Source of the DNA: a virus
DNA length: 44,881 bases
Reading direction: 5' to 3' (one strand)
Virus record (IMG/VR): IMGVR_UViG_3300005471_000026
Location: 1-44,881 of that record
Below are positions 31,030 to 38,523 of this stretch, one piece after another; within the stretch, counting starts at the first letter, position 1; every line of letters starts with the position of its first letter. Position numbers and translations under genes: made by a program. Under the pieces are notes generated by a model. That model made no database searches. It had not been told where the DNA came from and saw nothing but the letters and a program-made list of their open reading frames with translations.

Positions 31030-32775
31030 CTACGCGGCGGCGGCGCCGGCCGCGGCCGATGCGATCGCATCGAGCGCGCTCGTCCCGTCCGCGAGCTTCG
31101 CGCCGCTCGCATCCTTCGCGGCCTTGGCCTCGAGCGCGTTCTGCTGCGCCTGTTGTGCCTGCGCCGCGGCCTGCTGCTGCTCCGCCGCGCGGGCGCGCGC
31201 CGTCTCGGTCGGCACGATGATCCGCGGGTCGATCCCGGTCATGTCGCCATAGTTGTCGACGACCTGCGCCCAATCGACCTTTTGCACGATCTCGCTCGAG
31301 ACTTGCGCCTGCACGAGCGGGAGGAGCGAACCGATAAATCGATCCTGCCCGACCAGGCCGACAAGCTTCTGCGCCTGCGCCATGATCGAGAGGTATTCGA
31401 CCTTGAGCTCGACGCCGTCGAGCTCGTCGGGCGGCTCCGGTATGAGCTTCGCGTCCTGCATGAACATGAACGCGCGATCGATCATCGGCTCGAGGAGCTC
31501 GTCGTTCGTCCGCTCGAGGACCGGCCCGAGCGCGATGAGCTTCTCCTCCTTCCGCTCCGCGATCTCGGTCGCGGTGATCCCGGCCTTCACGTCGGAGCGC
31601 GCCAGCATGAGGAACAGGTCCTCGTAATAGGCCCGCTGGATCCGGAATTGAACCTCCTGCATGTCGCGGAGGAGATGCTCGAGATTGAGGTTCGTCTCGT
31701 GAATCGGCGCGAGCCCCTGCTGCCCCTCGCGCACGTCGACGTAAGTCACATCGCCGGCGACAAGGGAAGTCTTGGACGCCTTGAGCGACGCCGGCCCGCG
31801 GAGCGGCGGGTCGACCATCTTCGCGATCCCCTGCCCCTTCCTGCGCTCCTCGATCTGAAGCTGCCGCACGTCGCCGAGCGCCGTCATCCCCGGCGAGTCG
31901 GTGCCGTAGGTGTCCTCCGCCGTCACGTCCCACCGTGGCGCGAAAACCGGGAACGTCTTGAACCCGCTCTCACGCAAGAACCGATAGCCGGCGTCCTCGC
32001 CGAACTCCCACCAGCACGAACGCCAGGGGAGCGCGTCCTTCGCCTCGAGGCGATCGCGCCGCGGCTCCTCGTTCGGCGTGACGCACCAGACCACTTTGAC
32101 CGCGGCCTCGTAGTCGCCCTGATCCCAGAGCGTCCGGAGCGTCGGCGAGGCCTTCGACCAATCGATCAGGCGCGTTCCCGGCACGCGCAAGAACTCGCGG
32201 ACGATCTGCCGCACCGTGAGCTCGTATTCCCGGATGAACGTCGCCGCGTTGCCGCGCTCGTCCTGCCCGAGGTAGTAGGAGCCGATCGGGTATTGGTAGG
32301 TCCGAAAGAGATCTTTCGAGTCCGGGAGCATCGACATCGCCGCGGTGCCGAAGTCGCCGGCGTCGCCATAGATCACGGGGAGCGTGTTGTAGACGTTCGT
32401 CGTCAGAAAGACGGAGATCATCCGCTGCGTGACGATGTGCAGCCACTCCTTCACCGGGCCGAATTTCGAGAGGTCCGGGTCCGGCGTCCCGAGCTTGAAC
32501 CACGGACGCGCCGGCGAGGTCAGGCCCGCATGGAGGCCCGACGCGAGCGTGCGGCTCGAGAACTTCGCCGTCGAGTTGATGATGTTCTGATTCCGCTTGT
32601 CGCCTTTGTTGCGGTCCGTGGTCGTGAACCGCGAGCGCCGCGGGCGGATCCAGTCGGAGAGCTCTTTCCAGTGTGAATCGAAGGAGCTCCGCTCGCTCTT
32701 GAGTCTCGAGAGGAGGCGCTCGTATTGGTAGCGCCGCGGGCGCGCGGAGTCGATCGACGAGTAGCGATCCGGCAT
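31030..32775 (-). CDS. Portal / head-to-tail connector protein
   Basis: This 581-residue protein carries the family pattern of podovirus head-tail connectors: YERLLSRLKSERSSFDSHWKELSDWIRPRRSRF, then RNQNIINSTAKFSSRTLASGLHAGLTSPARPWF, FGTAAMSMLPD, and MQEVQFRIQRAYYEDLFLMLARSD. Twelve copies form the ring through which DNA is packaged and ejected. The C-terminal 60 residues are Ala/Gln-rich. Start and stop codons touch those of its neighbours. It lies in the usual position, three genes after the large terminase. Confidence 0.9.
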   Translation of the reverse strand: MPDRYSSIDSARPRRYQYERLLSRLKSERSSFDSHWKELSDWIRPRRSRFTTTDRNKGDKRNQNIINSTAKFSSRTLASGLHAGLTSPARPWFKLGTPDPDLSKFGPVKEWLHIVTQRMISVFLTTNVYNTLPVIYGDAGDFGTAAMSMLPDSKDLFRTYQYPIGSYYLGQDERGNAATFIREYELTVRQIVREFLRVPGTRLIDWSKASPTLRTLWDQGDYEAAVKVVWCVTPNEEPRRDRLEAKDALPWRSCWWEFGEDAGYRFLRESGFKTFPVFAPRWDVTAEDTYGTDSPGMTALGDVRQLQIEERRKGQGIAKMVDPPLRGPASLKASKTSLVAGDVTYVDVREGQQGLAPIHETNLNLEHLLRDMQEVQFRIQRAYYEDLFLMLARSDVKAGITATEIAERKEEKLIALGPVLERTNDELLEPMIDRAFMFMQDAKLIPEPPDELDGVELKVEYLSIMAQAQKLVGLVGQDRFIGSLLPLVQAQVSSEIVQKVDWAQVVDNYGDMTGIDPRIIVPTETARARAAEQQQAAAQAQQAQQNALEAKAAKDASGAKLADGTSALDAIASAAAGAAAA

Positions 32776-33050
32776 CAGTAGAGCCCCATTGCGGAGCGGC
32801 CCGCGGCGACGAGCTTCTTCGGCGTCGGCGTTTGCGCCGGCGCCTGCTTCGCGACGGGCGCCTGCGCGCTCGCGGCGGCGATCGATCGCTGCCGGCGCGC
32901 GGCGTTCGTGGCGGCGAATCCGGCAGTCGTGGCGAGGAGGTTCGGCGGAGCGGTCGGCGGAGGCGCGAGGAGCGGCCCGGCGGGAGCGCCAGGCGTGCCC
33001 GATGCCGGCGAGGTTTTCTTGCGGCCTCCGAGCCAGCTAGGTAGACCCAT
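32775..33050 (-). CDS. Small Ala/Pro-rich protein upstream of the portal
   Basis: The 91-residue protein is low in complexity (Pro, Ala, Gly) with a basic centre (NAARRQRSIAAA) and the C-terminal SAMGLY. It is probably disordered. Its stop overlaps the portal start by one base. Proteins like this occur before podovirus portal genes but I do not know a function. Confidence 0.6.
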   Translation of the reverse strand: MGLPSWLGGRKKTSPASGTPGAPAGPLLAPPPTAPPNLLATTAGFAATNAARRQRSIAAASAQAPVAKQAPAQTPTPKKLVAAGRSAMGLY

Positions 33051-33054
33051 CGGT

Positions 33055-33504
33055 TCAGAGCCTCAAAATGTAGGTCGTTTCGAGCGGTTGATACCCCCGA
33101 TGTTCATAGAGCTTGCCGATCTGTGAACCCGCGGGCGCGACCATTTTAAGCACGCTCGCCCCTTTCCGTCGTGCCCAATCCTCCGCGGCCCCCAATAACT
33201 TGTATGCCGCGGTCCCCCGGCGTGCCCTAGGTTCGAGCCAATACGCGACCTCCTCGGCCCACGGCGGACCGCCGAACGGGTTGCTCACGAGGATGAGAAC
33301 CGACAGGCCCACGAGGTCGCCGGCGCCGTCGTCGACGACGAGGACCTCGCTCGATTCGCCCGCGGCCAGGTCGCGGATAAAGGCCTCGAGCGCCTCCGGT
33401 TCCCACTGAAAGATCTCGGCGTAGAGCGGGATCGAGACGATGAACGAAACGCCCATCTCGAACACGCGATAGAGGTCGGCCTCGAGCGCCGGGCGGATCG
33501 TCAT
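33055..33504 (-). CDS. GNAT-family N-acetyltransferase
   Basis: The 149-residue protein starts MTIRPALEADLYRVFEMG and has a central beta sheet. The acetyl-CoA motif is PRARRGTAAYKLLGAAEDWARRKGA (Q/RxxGxA type), and it ends with LYEHRGYQPLETTYILRL. This is the full length of a small GNAT enzyme. Similar proteins near the terminase genes of podoviruses probably acetylate a host protein or act structurally. The ATG at 33504 overlaps the stop of the small gene upstream (ATGA), so a longer reading starting upstream is a shadow. Confidence 0.75.
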   Translation of the reverse strand: MTIRPALEADLYRVFEMGVSFIVSIPLYAEIFQWEPEALEAFIRDLAAGESSEVLVVDDGAGDLVGLSVLILVSNPFGGPPWAEEVAYWLEPRARRGTAAYKLLGAAEDWARRKGASVLKMVAPAGSQIGKLYEHRGYQPLETTYILRL

Positions 33505-33641
33505 CGCCCGAACAGGAGCCAGGAGAGCCGGCCCCAGAATCCGCGCTTGAGGAACATCTCGAACGAGGTCGAGGTCGCGAGTTGCGCGGTCGCGAGCGCG
33601 CGAATTTGCCGGGAGCGCCGGCGGTTGCTTGTCGGCCACAT
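33501..33641 (-). CDS. Small basic protein between terminase and GNAT gene
   Basis: This 46-residue protein is basic at its start (MWPTSNRRRSRQIRALATAQL) and ends in an aromatic segment (GFWGRLSWLLFGR). A strong ribosome site, AAGGAGG, lies 15 bases upstream of the ATG, directly behind the terminase stop. ATGA overlap links it to the GNAT gene. The C-terminal helix could be amphipathic or membrane-associated. The family is not recognised. Confidence 0.6.
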   Translation of the reverse strand: MWPTSNRRRSRQIRALATAQLATSTSFEMFLKRGFWGRLSWLLFGR

Positions 33642-33656
33642 AGCAGGAGGTCCTCC

Positions 33657-35207
33657 TTAAATCCGGTTCGGGTCGAAGTCGCGGAGCGCGCGGAGCGTCT
33701 CCTCGGTTTCCTCGCGCCGGCGCTCGTCGTCGGCGTAGGGGTCGAAGTCGTGATCGGCACGGCCGACACGGCGCCCGCCGGTCGACAGGAGCTCATACAT
33801 CCGGCCGGGCATCTCCGGGTAGGCGTAAGTCTGCATGTAGGCGTCGGCCAGGTCGGGCGAGATCCCGATCCGCTCCTTGAGTTGCGCCTTCTCCTCGAGG
33901 ATGAATTGCCCGTTCACGAACGAGTAGGTGATCTCCGTGAGCTCCGGGACCATCTCCGGCAGGAACGGGAGCGCGGCGCCGTTCCGGATCGCCGTCGAGC
34001 CCTTGACGTAGAACTCCGCGCGCCGGTTCTTGAACCGCGGGTCGAGCGCCTTCCCCGCGTAGTTGATCCCCACGGCGGCGAAGTTGGCCGTCGTGAGGTT
34101 GTCGATCACGCCGTGGCCCCAATGCCCCGTATCGTCGACGAGCGTCAATTCCGCGCCCCATCGGTTCGAGGCCATCATCACGCGCGCCGCGATGTCCGTC
34201 GTCTTGGCCTGCCGGAGGATGACCGGGCGGAACGAGGCGAGCCCCTGCCGCGGGAAGATCACGGTCCGGTCGTCGCCGAACCGCGCCACGTCGACGCCGA
34301 GCCGCTTCTGCTGATGTTGATACACGTCGGCCGGGAGCCGGCGCTGCATCGCGAGCTCGACCTCCTCGACGCCGAGGAGCGCATTGATCGACGCCGGCGG
34401 GAACTCGCCGAGGATGTTCACCTTCACCCACGGGTTATCCCGCCCGTATTGCTTGATCTGCTCGCGCGCATGGTCCGCCGGCGTCGGCCGACCGCCGATC
34501 GATTTGTTGACGCGCGGCGAGTGAACCCAGGCCTTCGGATTGTCAGGGTCGCCGGTGATCGTCGTGACGTGCCAGAGATGGCGGTCGACCGTGCACGCGC
34601 GATAGAGCGGCCCGGTCGTGTGCGTCGGGTTGCCGGCGCCGACGACCTTCGTCTCGATCCCGGAGAGGAGCACGGCCTCCGCCGTGACCATGATCGATTG
34701 TGGGTAGCCCCCGATCTCGTCGAGGAGCCACATCGCGTAATCCTCATGGAGGCCGGCCATCGCGTGAGCCTGCTCCTCGGCGCTCGCCTTCTTCGGCCAG
34801 GTGCGCGCGCGCGCCCACCACGTCGCCGGGTATTGCCGGTGCAGGATCGCCGTCTTAGTCCAGAGGAACGTATTCCGGAAGAACTCGCTCCGGTTCATCC
34901 ACTTGGCGAACTCCGGCCAAAGGCCATTGTCCAAGTTGGCGCCGGTGATCGACGTGGCGTTGATGCGCGGATGCGGGCGCGTCGCGAGGAAGTTCAGCCC
35001 GAGCCAGGCGAGGACGGTCGTTTTCCCCGGCCCCTTGCACGCCTTCATGATCTGGCGCGCGTTGTGCGGGAACGCCTCGAGGACCTCGATCTGCCACGGG
35101 TCCGGCTCCGTCCCGAACTCCTCGCGGACCATGAGGACCGGATGCTCGCGCCAGCGGCGAAGCTTCTCCCAGATCCGCCGGGCCTCGGCCCGCTGTGCGT
35201 TGGTCAC
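33657..35207 (-). CDS. terL: Terminase large subunit
   Basis: The 516-residue motor protein has the ATPase domain first: DPWQ near 36-39, the P-loop KACKGPGKTT at 55-64, and Walker B WLLDE at 160-164. The RNase H-like nuclease domain follows: GVDVARFGDD with Asp306, LTLVDDTGHWG with Asp358, and ISPDLADAYMQTY near Asp452. This complete set indicates a working packaging motor that cuts DNA and pumps it through the portal. A GTG at 35207 overlaps the stop of the gene upstream (GTGA); the arginine-rich frame upstream of it is a shadow. It shows neither pac nor cos specificity by itself. Confidence 0.92.
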   Translation of the reverse strand: MTNAQRAEARRIWEKLRRWREHPVLMVREEFGTEPDPWQIEVLEAFPHNARQIMKACKGPGKTTVLAWLGLNFLATRPHPRINATSITGANLDNGLWPEFAKWMNRSEFFRNTFLWTKTAILHRQYPATWWARARTWPKKASAEEQAHAMAGLHEDYAMWLLDEIGGYPQSIMVTAEAVLLSGIETKVVGAGNPTHTTGPLYRACTVDRHLWHVTTITGDPDNPKAWVHSPRVNKSIGGRPTPADHAREQIKQYGRDNPWVKVNILGEFPPASINALLGVEEVELAMQRRLPADVYQHQQKRLGVDVARFGDDRTVIFPRQGLASFRPVILRQAKTTDIAARVMMASNRWGAELTLVDDTGHWGHGVIDNLTTANFAAVGINYAGKALDPRFKNRRAEFYVKGSTAIRNGAALPFLPEMVPELTEITYSFVNGQFILEEKAQLKERIGISPDLADAYMQTYAYPEMPGRMYELLSTGGRRVGRADHDFDPYADDERRREETEETLRALRDFDPNRI

Positions 35208-35422
35208 TGGAGCCCGTGACGCTCTACGAGCTCGCGACCGTCGAGCGCGTTGTGCGTGACGAGGAGGACGCCGAGGGTTGGGAGGAACTCGGTCCGCGGC
35301 CGACACCAGCACGATCGGCTCTCGACGTGCTCGCGGAGGTCCTCGACCGGGAGGACGTGGCGGTTCCCGTCTCGAGCTCCGGCGAGGACGAGCTCCCACC
35401 GCTCGCGACCGTCGTCACACAC
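35204..35422 (-). CDS. Small conserved phage protein with HVLP-DL-H pattern
   Basis: The protein reads ERWELVLAGARDGNRHVLPVEDLREH, then CWCRPRTEF, and ends LVTHNALDGRELVERHG. I recognise this HVLP..DL..H / CxC / DGRE pattern from small proteins of many phages; their function is unknown. A GTG at 35422 is the best start. The upstream frame (SDVEAVGTADAAPAPAV) also looks coding, so the protein may instead be the C-terminal part of the zinc-ribbon reading at 35224-35694 joined by a -1 frameshift. Confidence 0.6.
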   Translation of the reverse strand: MCDDGRERWELVLAGARDGNRHVLPVEDLREHVESRSCWCRPRTEFLPTLGVLLVTHNALDGRELVERHGLQ

Positions 35423-35694
35423 GGCCGGCGCCGGCGCCGCGTCCGCGGTTCCCACCGCTTCCACGTCCGAGGGATGAGGCGCTCGAGGCGCTCGAGGCCG
35501 AACCACTCGACGGTATACGGCTCGCCAGGCGCCGGCGGCGGAGGCGGAGGCGGAGGGTCAGGCACGCGCTCGATCGTGCCGGTAACGCCGGCGGCGAGGC
35601 ATTGCGGGCACTCGAGAAACCCGCGGCTCGTCTCGAGCTCGTGCCGCTCGAGCCGCCCATGCGCGCGAGTGCACCGATATCGCTCATCGGCCAA
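35224..35694 (-). CDS. Zinc-ribbon protein with polyproline linker; 3' end uncertain
   Basis: From a TTG at 35694 the frame reads ADERYRCTRAHGRLERHE, then GFLECPQCLAAG (cysteine pair), then a polyproline run encoded by a (ggcgga)n-type repeat, then TVEWFGLERLERLIP. Codon use to this point fits the genome (CTC, GAG). Downstream of about 35490 the frame continues to 35224 but looks non-coding (SSSSRTTRSTVASS), while the overlapping frame looks coding. The reading may really end by a -1 frameshift into the 35204-35422 gene. The N-terminal start overlaps the preceding gene by 11 bases. Confidence 0.45.
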   Translation of the reverse strand: MADERYRCTRAHGRLERHELETSRGFLECPQCLAAGVTGTIERVPDPPPPPPPPAPGEPYTVEWFGLERLERLIPRTWKRWEPRTRRRRRPCVTTVASGGSSSSPELETGTATSSRSRTSASTSRADRAGVGRGPSSSQPSASSSSRTTRSTVASS

Positions 35695-36094
35695 GAATCC
35701 CCCAGGCCTCGGCCTCGTCCCGCCGCGGGACGCCGCCGTTCCAGCTACACGCGCGACAGCGCATTTCGTCGGTTGGCTTGACCGGCCGGGCGCCGGCGGC
35801 GTCGAGCGCCGCGGTCCGCTCGAGGCGCCAGGTCTGATCCCCACCCTTGCGCGTGAGGAGCTCCCGGCGTCGCGGCTCGAGCTCCTCGAGAACCGCCGCT
35901 CGCGCATCCTCGAGGCGCTTCCCCGTGAGCCGGAGGCCGGCCCGGAGACTCTTGAGCGCGTCGGCGCCGCACCGTGGACAGAGCGGCCAGCCGTCCGACC
36001 GATAGGCGACGCCGGCCCACCCGTCCGCCGGCTGGCTCTCGAGGAACACGCGGAACGCGCCCCCGTCGACGACGACGCGCGTCGGTCTAAGCAT
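35684..36094 (-). CDS. Zinc-ribbon protein with helical insert
   Basis: The 136-residue protein has two cysteine pairs far apart: CPRC at 39-42 and CRAC at 113-116, separated by a helical, basic stretch (GLRLTGKRLEDARAAVLEELEPRRRELL). One zinc site bridging the two pairs is likely. The family is unknown. It starts eight bases before the end of the gene upstream and belongs to the cluster of small genes ahead of the large terminase. Confidence 0.6.
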   Translation of the reverse strand: MLRPTRVVVDGGAFRVFLESQPADGWAGVAYRSDGWPLCPRCGADALKSLRAGLRLTGKRLEDARAAVLEELEPRRRELLTRKGGDQTWRLERTAALDAAGARPVKPTDEMRCRACSWNGGVPRRDEAEAWGILGR

Positions 36095-36269
36095 CGAGCT
36101 CCGCCGCGTCGCGCACGGCGACCTCGAGCGCGTGCTCGAATAGCTGCTCGAGGAGCTTCTCGAACGCCTCGCGGAGTGTGCCCCCGCCGGCGCGGAACGT
36201 CGTCCCCTCGAGCTCGAGCTCCCAGAGCCCGCCGGGGAGTTGCTTCCCGCGGAGGACGATCTGCTTCAC
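36087..36269 (-). CDS. Small hypothetical protein, 60 residues
   Basis: A beta-hairpin-like N-terminus (MKQIVLRGKQLPGGLWELELEGTTFRAGGG) is followed by an amphipathic helix (TLREAFEKLLEQLFEHALEVAV). The GTG start overlaps the stop of the upstream gene (GTGA), which fixes the start. No family is recognised. Confidence 0.6.
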   Translation of the reverse strand: MKQIVLRGKQLPGGLWELELEGTTFRAGGGTLREAFEKLLEQLFEHALEVAVRDAAELDA

Positions 36270-36496
36270 GAAAGGCGCCCCGAGCGATTGACCCACTTCC
36301 CGATCGGGACCTCGGCCAGCGGCGAGAACCGCACGACCGGCCCCTTCGCCGGCGCCGGGACGAGCGTCCCGGTCGGCCGATAGGCCGGCACGTTCGCCGG
36401 CACGCCGGCGCGCTCCGGCGGGACCGTGTGCCGCCATGACTTACCAGGCCCGCGGAGGCCCTTCCCTCGAGGTCGCCGAGGCCGCGCGTCGATCAC
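36266..36496 (-). CDS. Small basic Pro/Arg-rich protein
   Basis: The 76-residue protein is rich in Arg, Pro and Gly with no cysteines or membrane helix. The GTG overlaps the stop of the peptidase gene upstream (GTGA). It is probably a flexible nucleic-acid-binding or structural peptide, but no family is recognised. Confidence 0.5.
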   Translation of the reverse strand: MIDARPRRPRGKGLRGPGKSWRHTVPPERAGVPANVPAYRPTGTLVPAPAKGPVVRFSPLAEVPIGKWVNRSGRLS

Positions 36497-36840
36497 GAGT
36501 CGAACCCGCCGCGGACCGGGTCGCGCTCGACGTGAATGTGCTCGTTCGGCCCGTTGAGGTCCTCGAGGATGGCGTCATACGCCGGGCCGAGCCGTCGCTG
36601 TAGGCCCGCGATGATGGCCTGCTTCTCCTCGAGCGTGAAGATCTTCGATCGGAAATCGAGCGCCCACCCGTTCCCGTGCATCGAGCCGCTCTTGTGGACC
36701 CCGTCCGTCCCGGACGTAACCACGAGGTCGAGCGCCGGCGCGTCGTTCGCGTCGAGGAGCCCGAGCTCGAGCGTCACGTTCACGAACGCGCAGAGGATCC
36801 AGAGGTTGTAAGGCCGAACGGTCCGCTTGACCTTGATCAC
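36493..36840 (-). CDS. Peptidoglycan peptidase, M15 type (probable endolysin)
   Basis: The 115-residue protein has the zinc-peptidase signature of the D-Ala-D-Ala/L-Ala-D-Glu peptidase family (M15): SMHGNGWALD with H55 and D62, and NEHIHVE with H103 as third ligand. VTSGTDGVHKSGS precedes the first ligand, as in VanY-like and phage peptidases. These enzymes cut the peptide part of peptidoglycan. There is no signal peptide and no cell-wall binding domain, so it needs a holin for export. The GTG start overlaps the stop of a 31-residue membrane peptide gene, which is the likely partner. A role in lysis is inferred. Confidence 0.75.
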   Translation of the reverse strand: MIKVKRTVRPYNLWILCAFVNVTLELGLLDANDAPALDLVVTSGTDGVHKSGSMHGNGWALDFRSKIFTLEEKQAIIAGLQRRLGPAYDAILEDLNGPNEHIHVERDPVRGGFDS

Positions 36841-36932
36841 AATTTCCCCCTCCCGAACAGAACGACCACGAGGAGCCCCACGACGACGATCGCCGTGAGG
36901 CCCCACACGTAAGGCATGAGCGCCTCGTTCAC
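36837..36932 (-). CDS. 31-residue single-span membrane peptide (holin candidate)
   Basis: The peptide MNEALMPYVWGLTAIVVVGL and its continuation VVVLFGRGKL form one transmembrane helix (about 8-25) with a basic C-terminus. It overlaps the stop of the upstream gene (GTGA) and the start of the M15 peptidase (GTGA), so its translation is tied to both. Its size suits a minimal pinholin or a holin accessory. The larger LLH-type protein at 8037-8441 is a competing candidate. Confidence 0.6.
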   Translation of the reverse strand: MNEALMPYVWGLTAIVVVGLLVVVLFGRGKL

Positions 36933-37123
36933 TCGCTCCGGCCTTCGCCTCGATCGAGGAGGCGGCGGACCGCGTCGGCCTGCTCGCTCTCGGTCGGCGT
37001 CTCCTCGAGGATCTCGCGCACGATGCCGGCGAGCTCCTTCTCGATCGTCGAGTAACCGTCGTGCCCGATGATCGCCTCGAGCCGCTCGCGGAGCTCCTGC
37101 TTCTTCGCGCGGTTGAGCATCAC
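36929..37123 (-). CDS. Small helical protein, 64 residues
   Basis: The protein is almost fully helical and charged (KKQELRERLEAIIG ... STIEKELAGIVREILEETP). A GTG and an adjacent ATG (37120) both serve as possible starts; the ATG overlaps the previous stop in a TGATG. No family is recognised. It lies in the terminase-endolysin cluster. Confidence 0.6.
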   Translation of the reverse strand: MMLNRAKKQELRERLEAIIGHDGYSTIEKELAGIVREILEETPTESEQADAVRRLLDRGEGRSE

Positions 37124-37404
37124 GCGACCTTGAGCGGCGCCCGCCGGTGGAGCTCCTTCTCCGTCTCCTCGTAGATCTGCTCCGCGGTGAGTCCGCCGCG
37201 GACGCGCGCCACGAGTTGATCGAGCTCGTTCTTCCCGAAGTTCATCGTCTCGTGCGAGAGCTCGCCCTCCGTCACGCGAGCCCCGAACCGCCGGCGGACC
37301 TCCGCCTTCACGGCGCGGTATTGCCCCATCGTCCTGATCGGGATGAGTTTCCCGTTGTGCAGGAGCTCCGCGGGGTTGCTGAAATCGATCCGGTCCTTCG
37401 CCAT
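37120..37404 (-). CDS. Hypothetical protein following the small terminase gene
   Basis: The 94-residue protein has a mixed fold (AELLHNGKLIPIRTMGQYRAVKAEVRRRFG) and a helical C-terminus (GLTAEQIYEETEKELHRR). No motif is recognised. It begins three bases after the small terminase gene, so it is probably co-expressed with packaging genes. Confidence 0.6.
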   Translation of the reverse strand: MAKDRIDFSNPAELLHNGKLIPIRTMGQYRAVKAEVRRRFGARVTEGELSHETMNFGKNELDQLVARVRGGLTAEQIYEETEKELHRRAPLKVA

Positions 37405-37407
37405 GGC

Positions 37408-37965
37408 CTACTCCTCCGGCGGCTCTGCGCCGAGATACTTCGCGTGATCGAACGTGATCGAGAGCGCGTTCGCCTTGAGCTTACCGCCGGCCTGCGCCAT
37501 GAGCTCAGCGGCCCGGAGGCCATCGTAGAGCACGACATCGCCGTTCGCCTTGATGCTCTTGACCGCGCGGCGGAGGTTCTCCGGCCAGCCGACGACCGGG
37601 AGGATCTTCCCGTCGTCATCGTAGGCCTCGAGCACATCGATCCGCGCGATCTCACTGATGCGCGCGAGCGCCTCGTCGGCCTTCATCTCGAGGCGCGCGA
37701 ACCGCTCCCGCGTGTCGCTCTCGAGCTCCTTCGCGATCTTAGGGTTTCTTAGGAGCCGGTGCCCCTCGACCGCGGCGGTCGTCCGCTTCACGTCCGGATG
37801 GATCTCGAGGTAGGCCCGCGTCGCGTTGCGCCCGTTGCTCTCGTAGATCAGGAGGAACGCGCGCTCGTTCGCCGTGAGCGGGTCGACCGGCGCCGGCGGC
37901 GGGTCGGGGATTGTTACCCGATTCTTAGCGGGTTGTTTCCGGGAAGGTTTCCGAGACTTCGCCAC
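37408..37965 (-). CDS. terS: Terminase small subunit
   Basis: The 185-residue protein has a basic disordered N-terminus, then the helix-turn-helix pattern of the Terminase_2 family: LTANERAFLLIYESNGRNATRAYLEIHPDVKRTTAAVEGHRLLRNPKIAKEL. The middle is coiled coil (ARLEMKADEALARISEIARIDVLEAY) and the C-terminus binds the ATPase in related phages. It selects the phage DNA for packaging and lies five genes upstream of the large subunit region. The GTG at 37965 is 17 bases after motif site 4, which suggests a new transcription unit begins here. Confidence 0.8.
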   Translation of the reverse strand: MAKSRKPSRKQPAKNRVTIPDPPPAPVDPLTANERAFLLIYESNGRNATRAYLEIHPDVKRTTAAVEGHRLLRNPKIAKELESDTRERFARLEMKADEALARISEIARIDVLEAYDDDGKILPVVGWPENLRRAVKSIKANGDVVLYDGLRAAELMAQAGGKLKANALSITFDHAKYLGAEPPEE

Positions 37966-37981
37966 GCGGCGAGGCTACCAC

Positions 37982-37998
37982 ATTCGAGCGAGAAGTCT
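37982..37998 (-). promoter_or_regulatory. Operator-like motif, site 4
   Basis: The sequence attcgagcgagaagtct on the plus strand lies in the 52-base gap ahead of the small terminase gene. It lacks the central T of the other sites but keeps TTC-GAGCG-GAAGTCT, and shares AAGTCTC with site 1. It is 17 bases upstream of the GTG start. Confidence 0.4.
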
Positions 37999-38017
37999 CG
38001 AGAACCCAGGATCGATC

Positions 38018-38242
38018 CTAGTGCTTGATCGGATCGCCGACGTTGCCGCCGTGATAGGGAATCTTGACCTCTTGCATCTCGCGCGACGCGCAGCCGAGGC
38101 TCTTGTCGGTGTGATCCTTCGAGAGTGCATGGCGGAGCGCCATCATCCACGCGCCGAGGTCCTCGCCCGGCCGGCGCTCGCGCACGAGGACCGGCCGGTT
38201 CTTCGCCCCGCACCCCTCGCACGAGTAGAGGACGGTAATCAC
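38018..38242 (-). CDS. Small zinc-binding protein with CEGC motif
   Basis: The 74-residue protein starts with YSCEGCGAKNRPVLVRERRPGEDLGAWM; C8 and C11 form a zinc-ribbon knuckle, with C51 as a possible further ligand. Proteins of this form are common in phage early regions and have no known function. The GTG overlaps the preceding stop (GTGA). It is the last gene before the terminase unit. Confidence 0.6.
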   Translation of the reverse strand: MITVLYSCEGCGAKNRPVLVRERRPGEDLGAWMMALRHALSKDHTDKSLGCASREMQEVKIPYHGGNVGDPIKH

Positions 38243-38523
38243 CGGAGGCCCCACACGCCCGGCTCGAGCTCCTCGAGGTCGAGCGGCCAGATGTGCGGCG
38301 GGACCTCGGCGACCTCGTCGACGATGAACTGATCGCCGGACTGGCGCCAGGTCGTGAACACAGAGCGCGACTCGCCGGCGCCGTAGTCCACGCCGGCGAA
38401 GCGAACGCGGTCGACGCGCGGCTCACGCATTGCGGCCTCGAGGTAGCGGAGTTGCCAGGCGTCCGGCTTGATCCGGTCGTCGAAGTAGAGGCGGACCCAC
38501 TCCGACGCCGGGAGATCCGTCAC
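38239..38523 (-). CDS. Hypothetical protein, 94 residues
   Basis: The protein reads SEWVRLYFDDRIKPDAWQLRYLEAAM, then VRFAGVDYGAGESRSVFTTWRQSGDQFIVDEVAEVPPH. The GVDYG...GES segment has a shape like an RNase H-fold strand, but too little is present to assign a nuclease. The GTG start overlaps the lipoprotein gene stop (GTGA). Function unknown. Confidence 0.55.
   Translation of the reverse strand: MTDLPASEWVRLYFDDRIKPDAWQLRYLEAAMREPRVDRVRFAGVDYGAGESRSVFTTWRQSGDQFIVDEVAEVPPHIWPLDLEELEPGVWGLR

Noticed and set aside
38239-38523. Terminase nuclease fragment (GVDYGAGES segment)
   Set aside because: Only one RNase H-like strand pattern is present, the required later acidic residues are missing, and an intact large terminase lies at 33657-35207.
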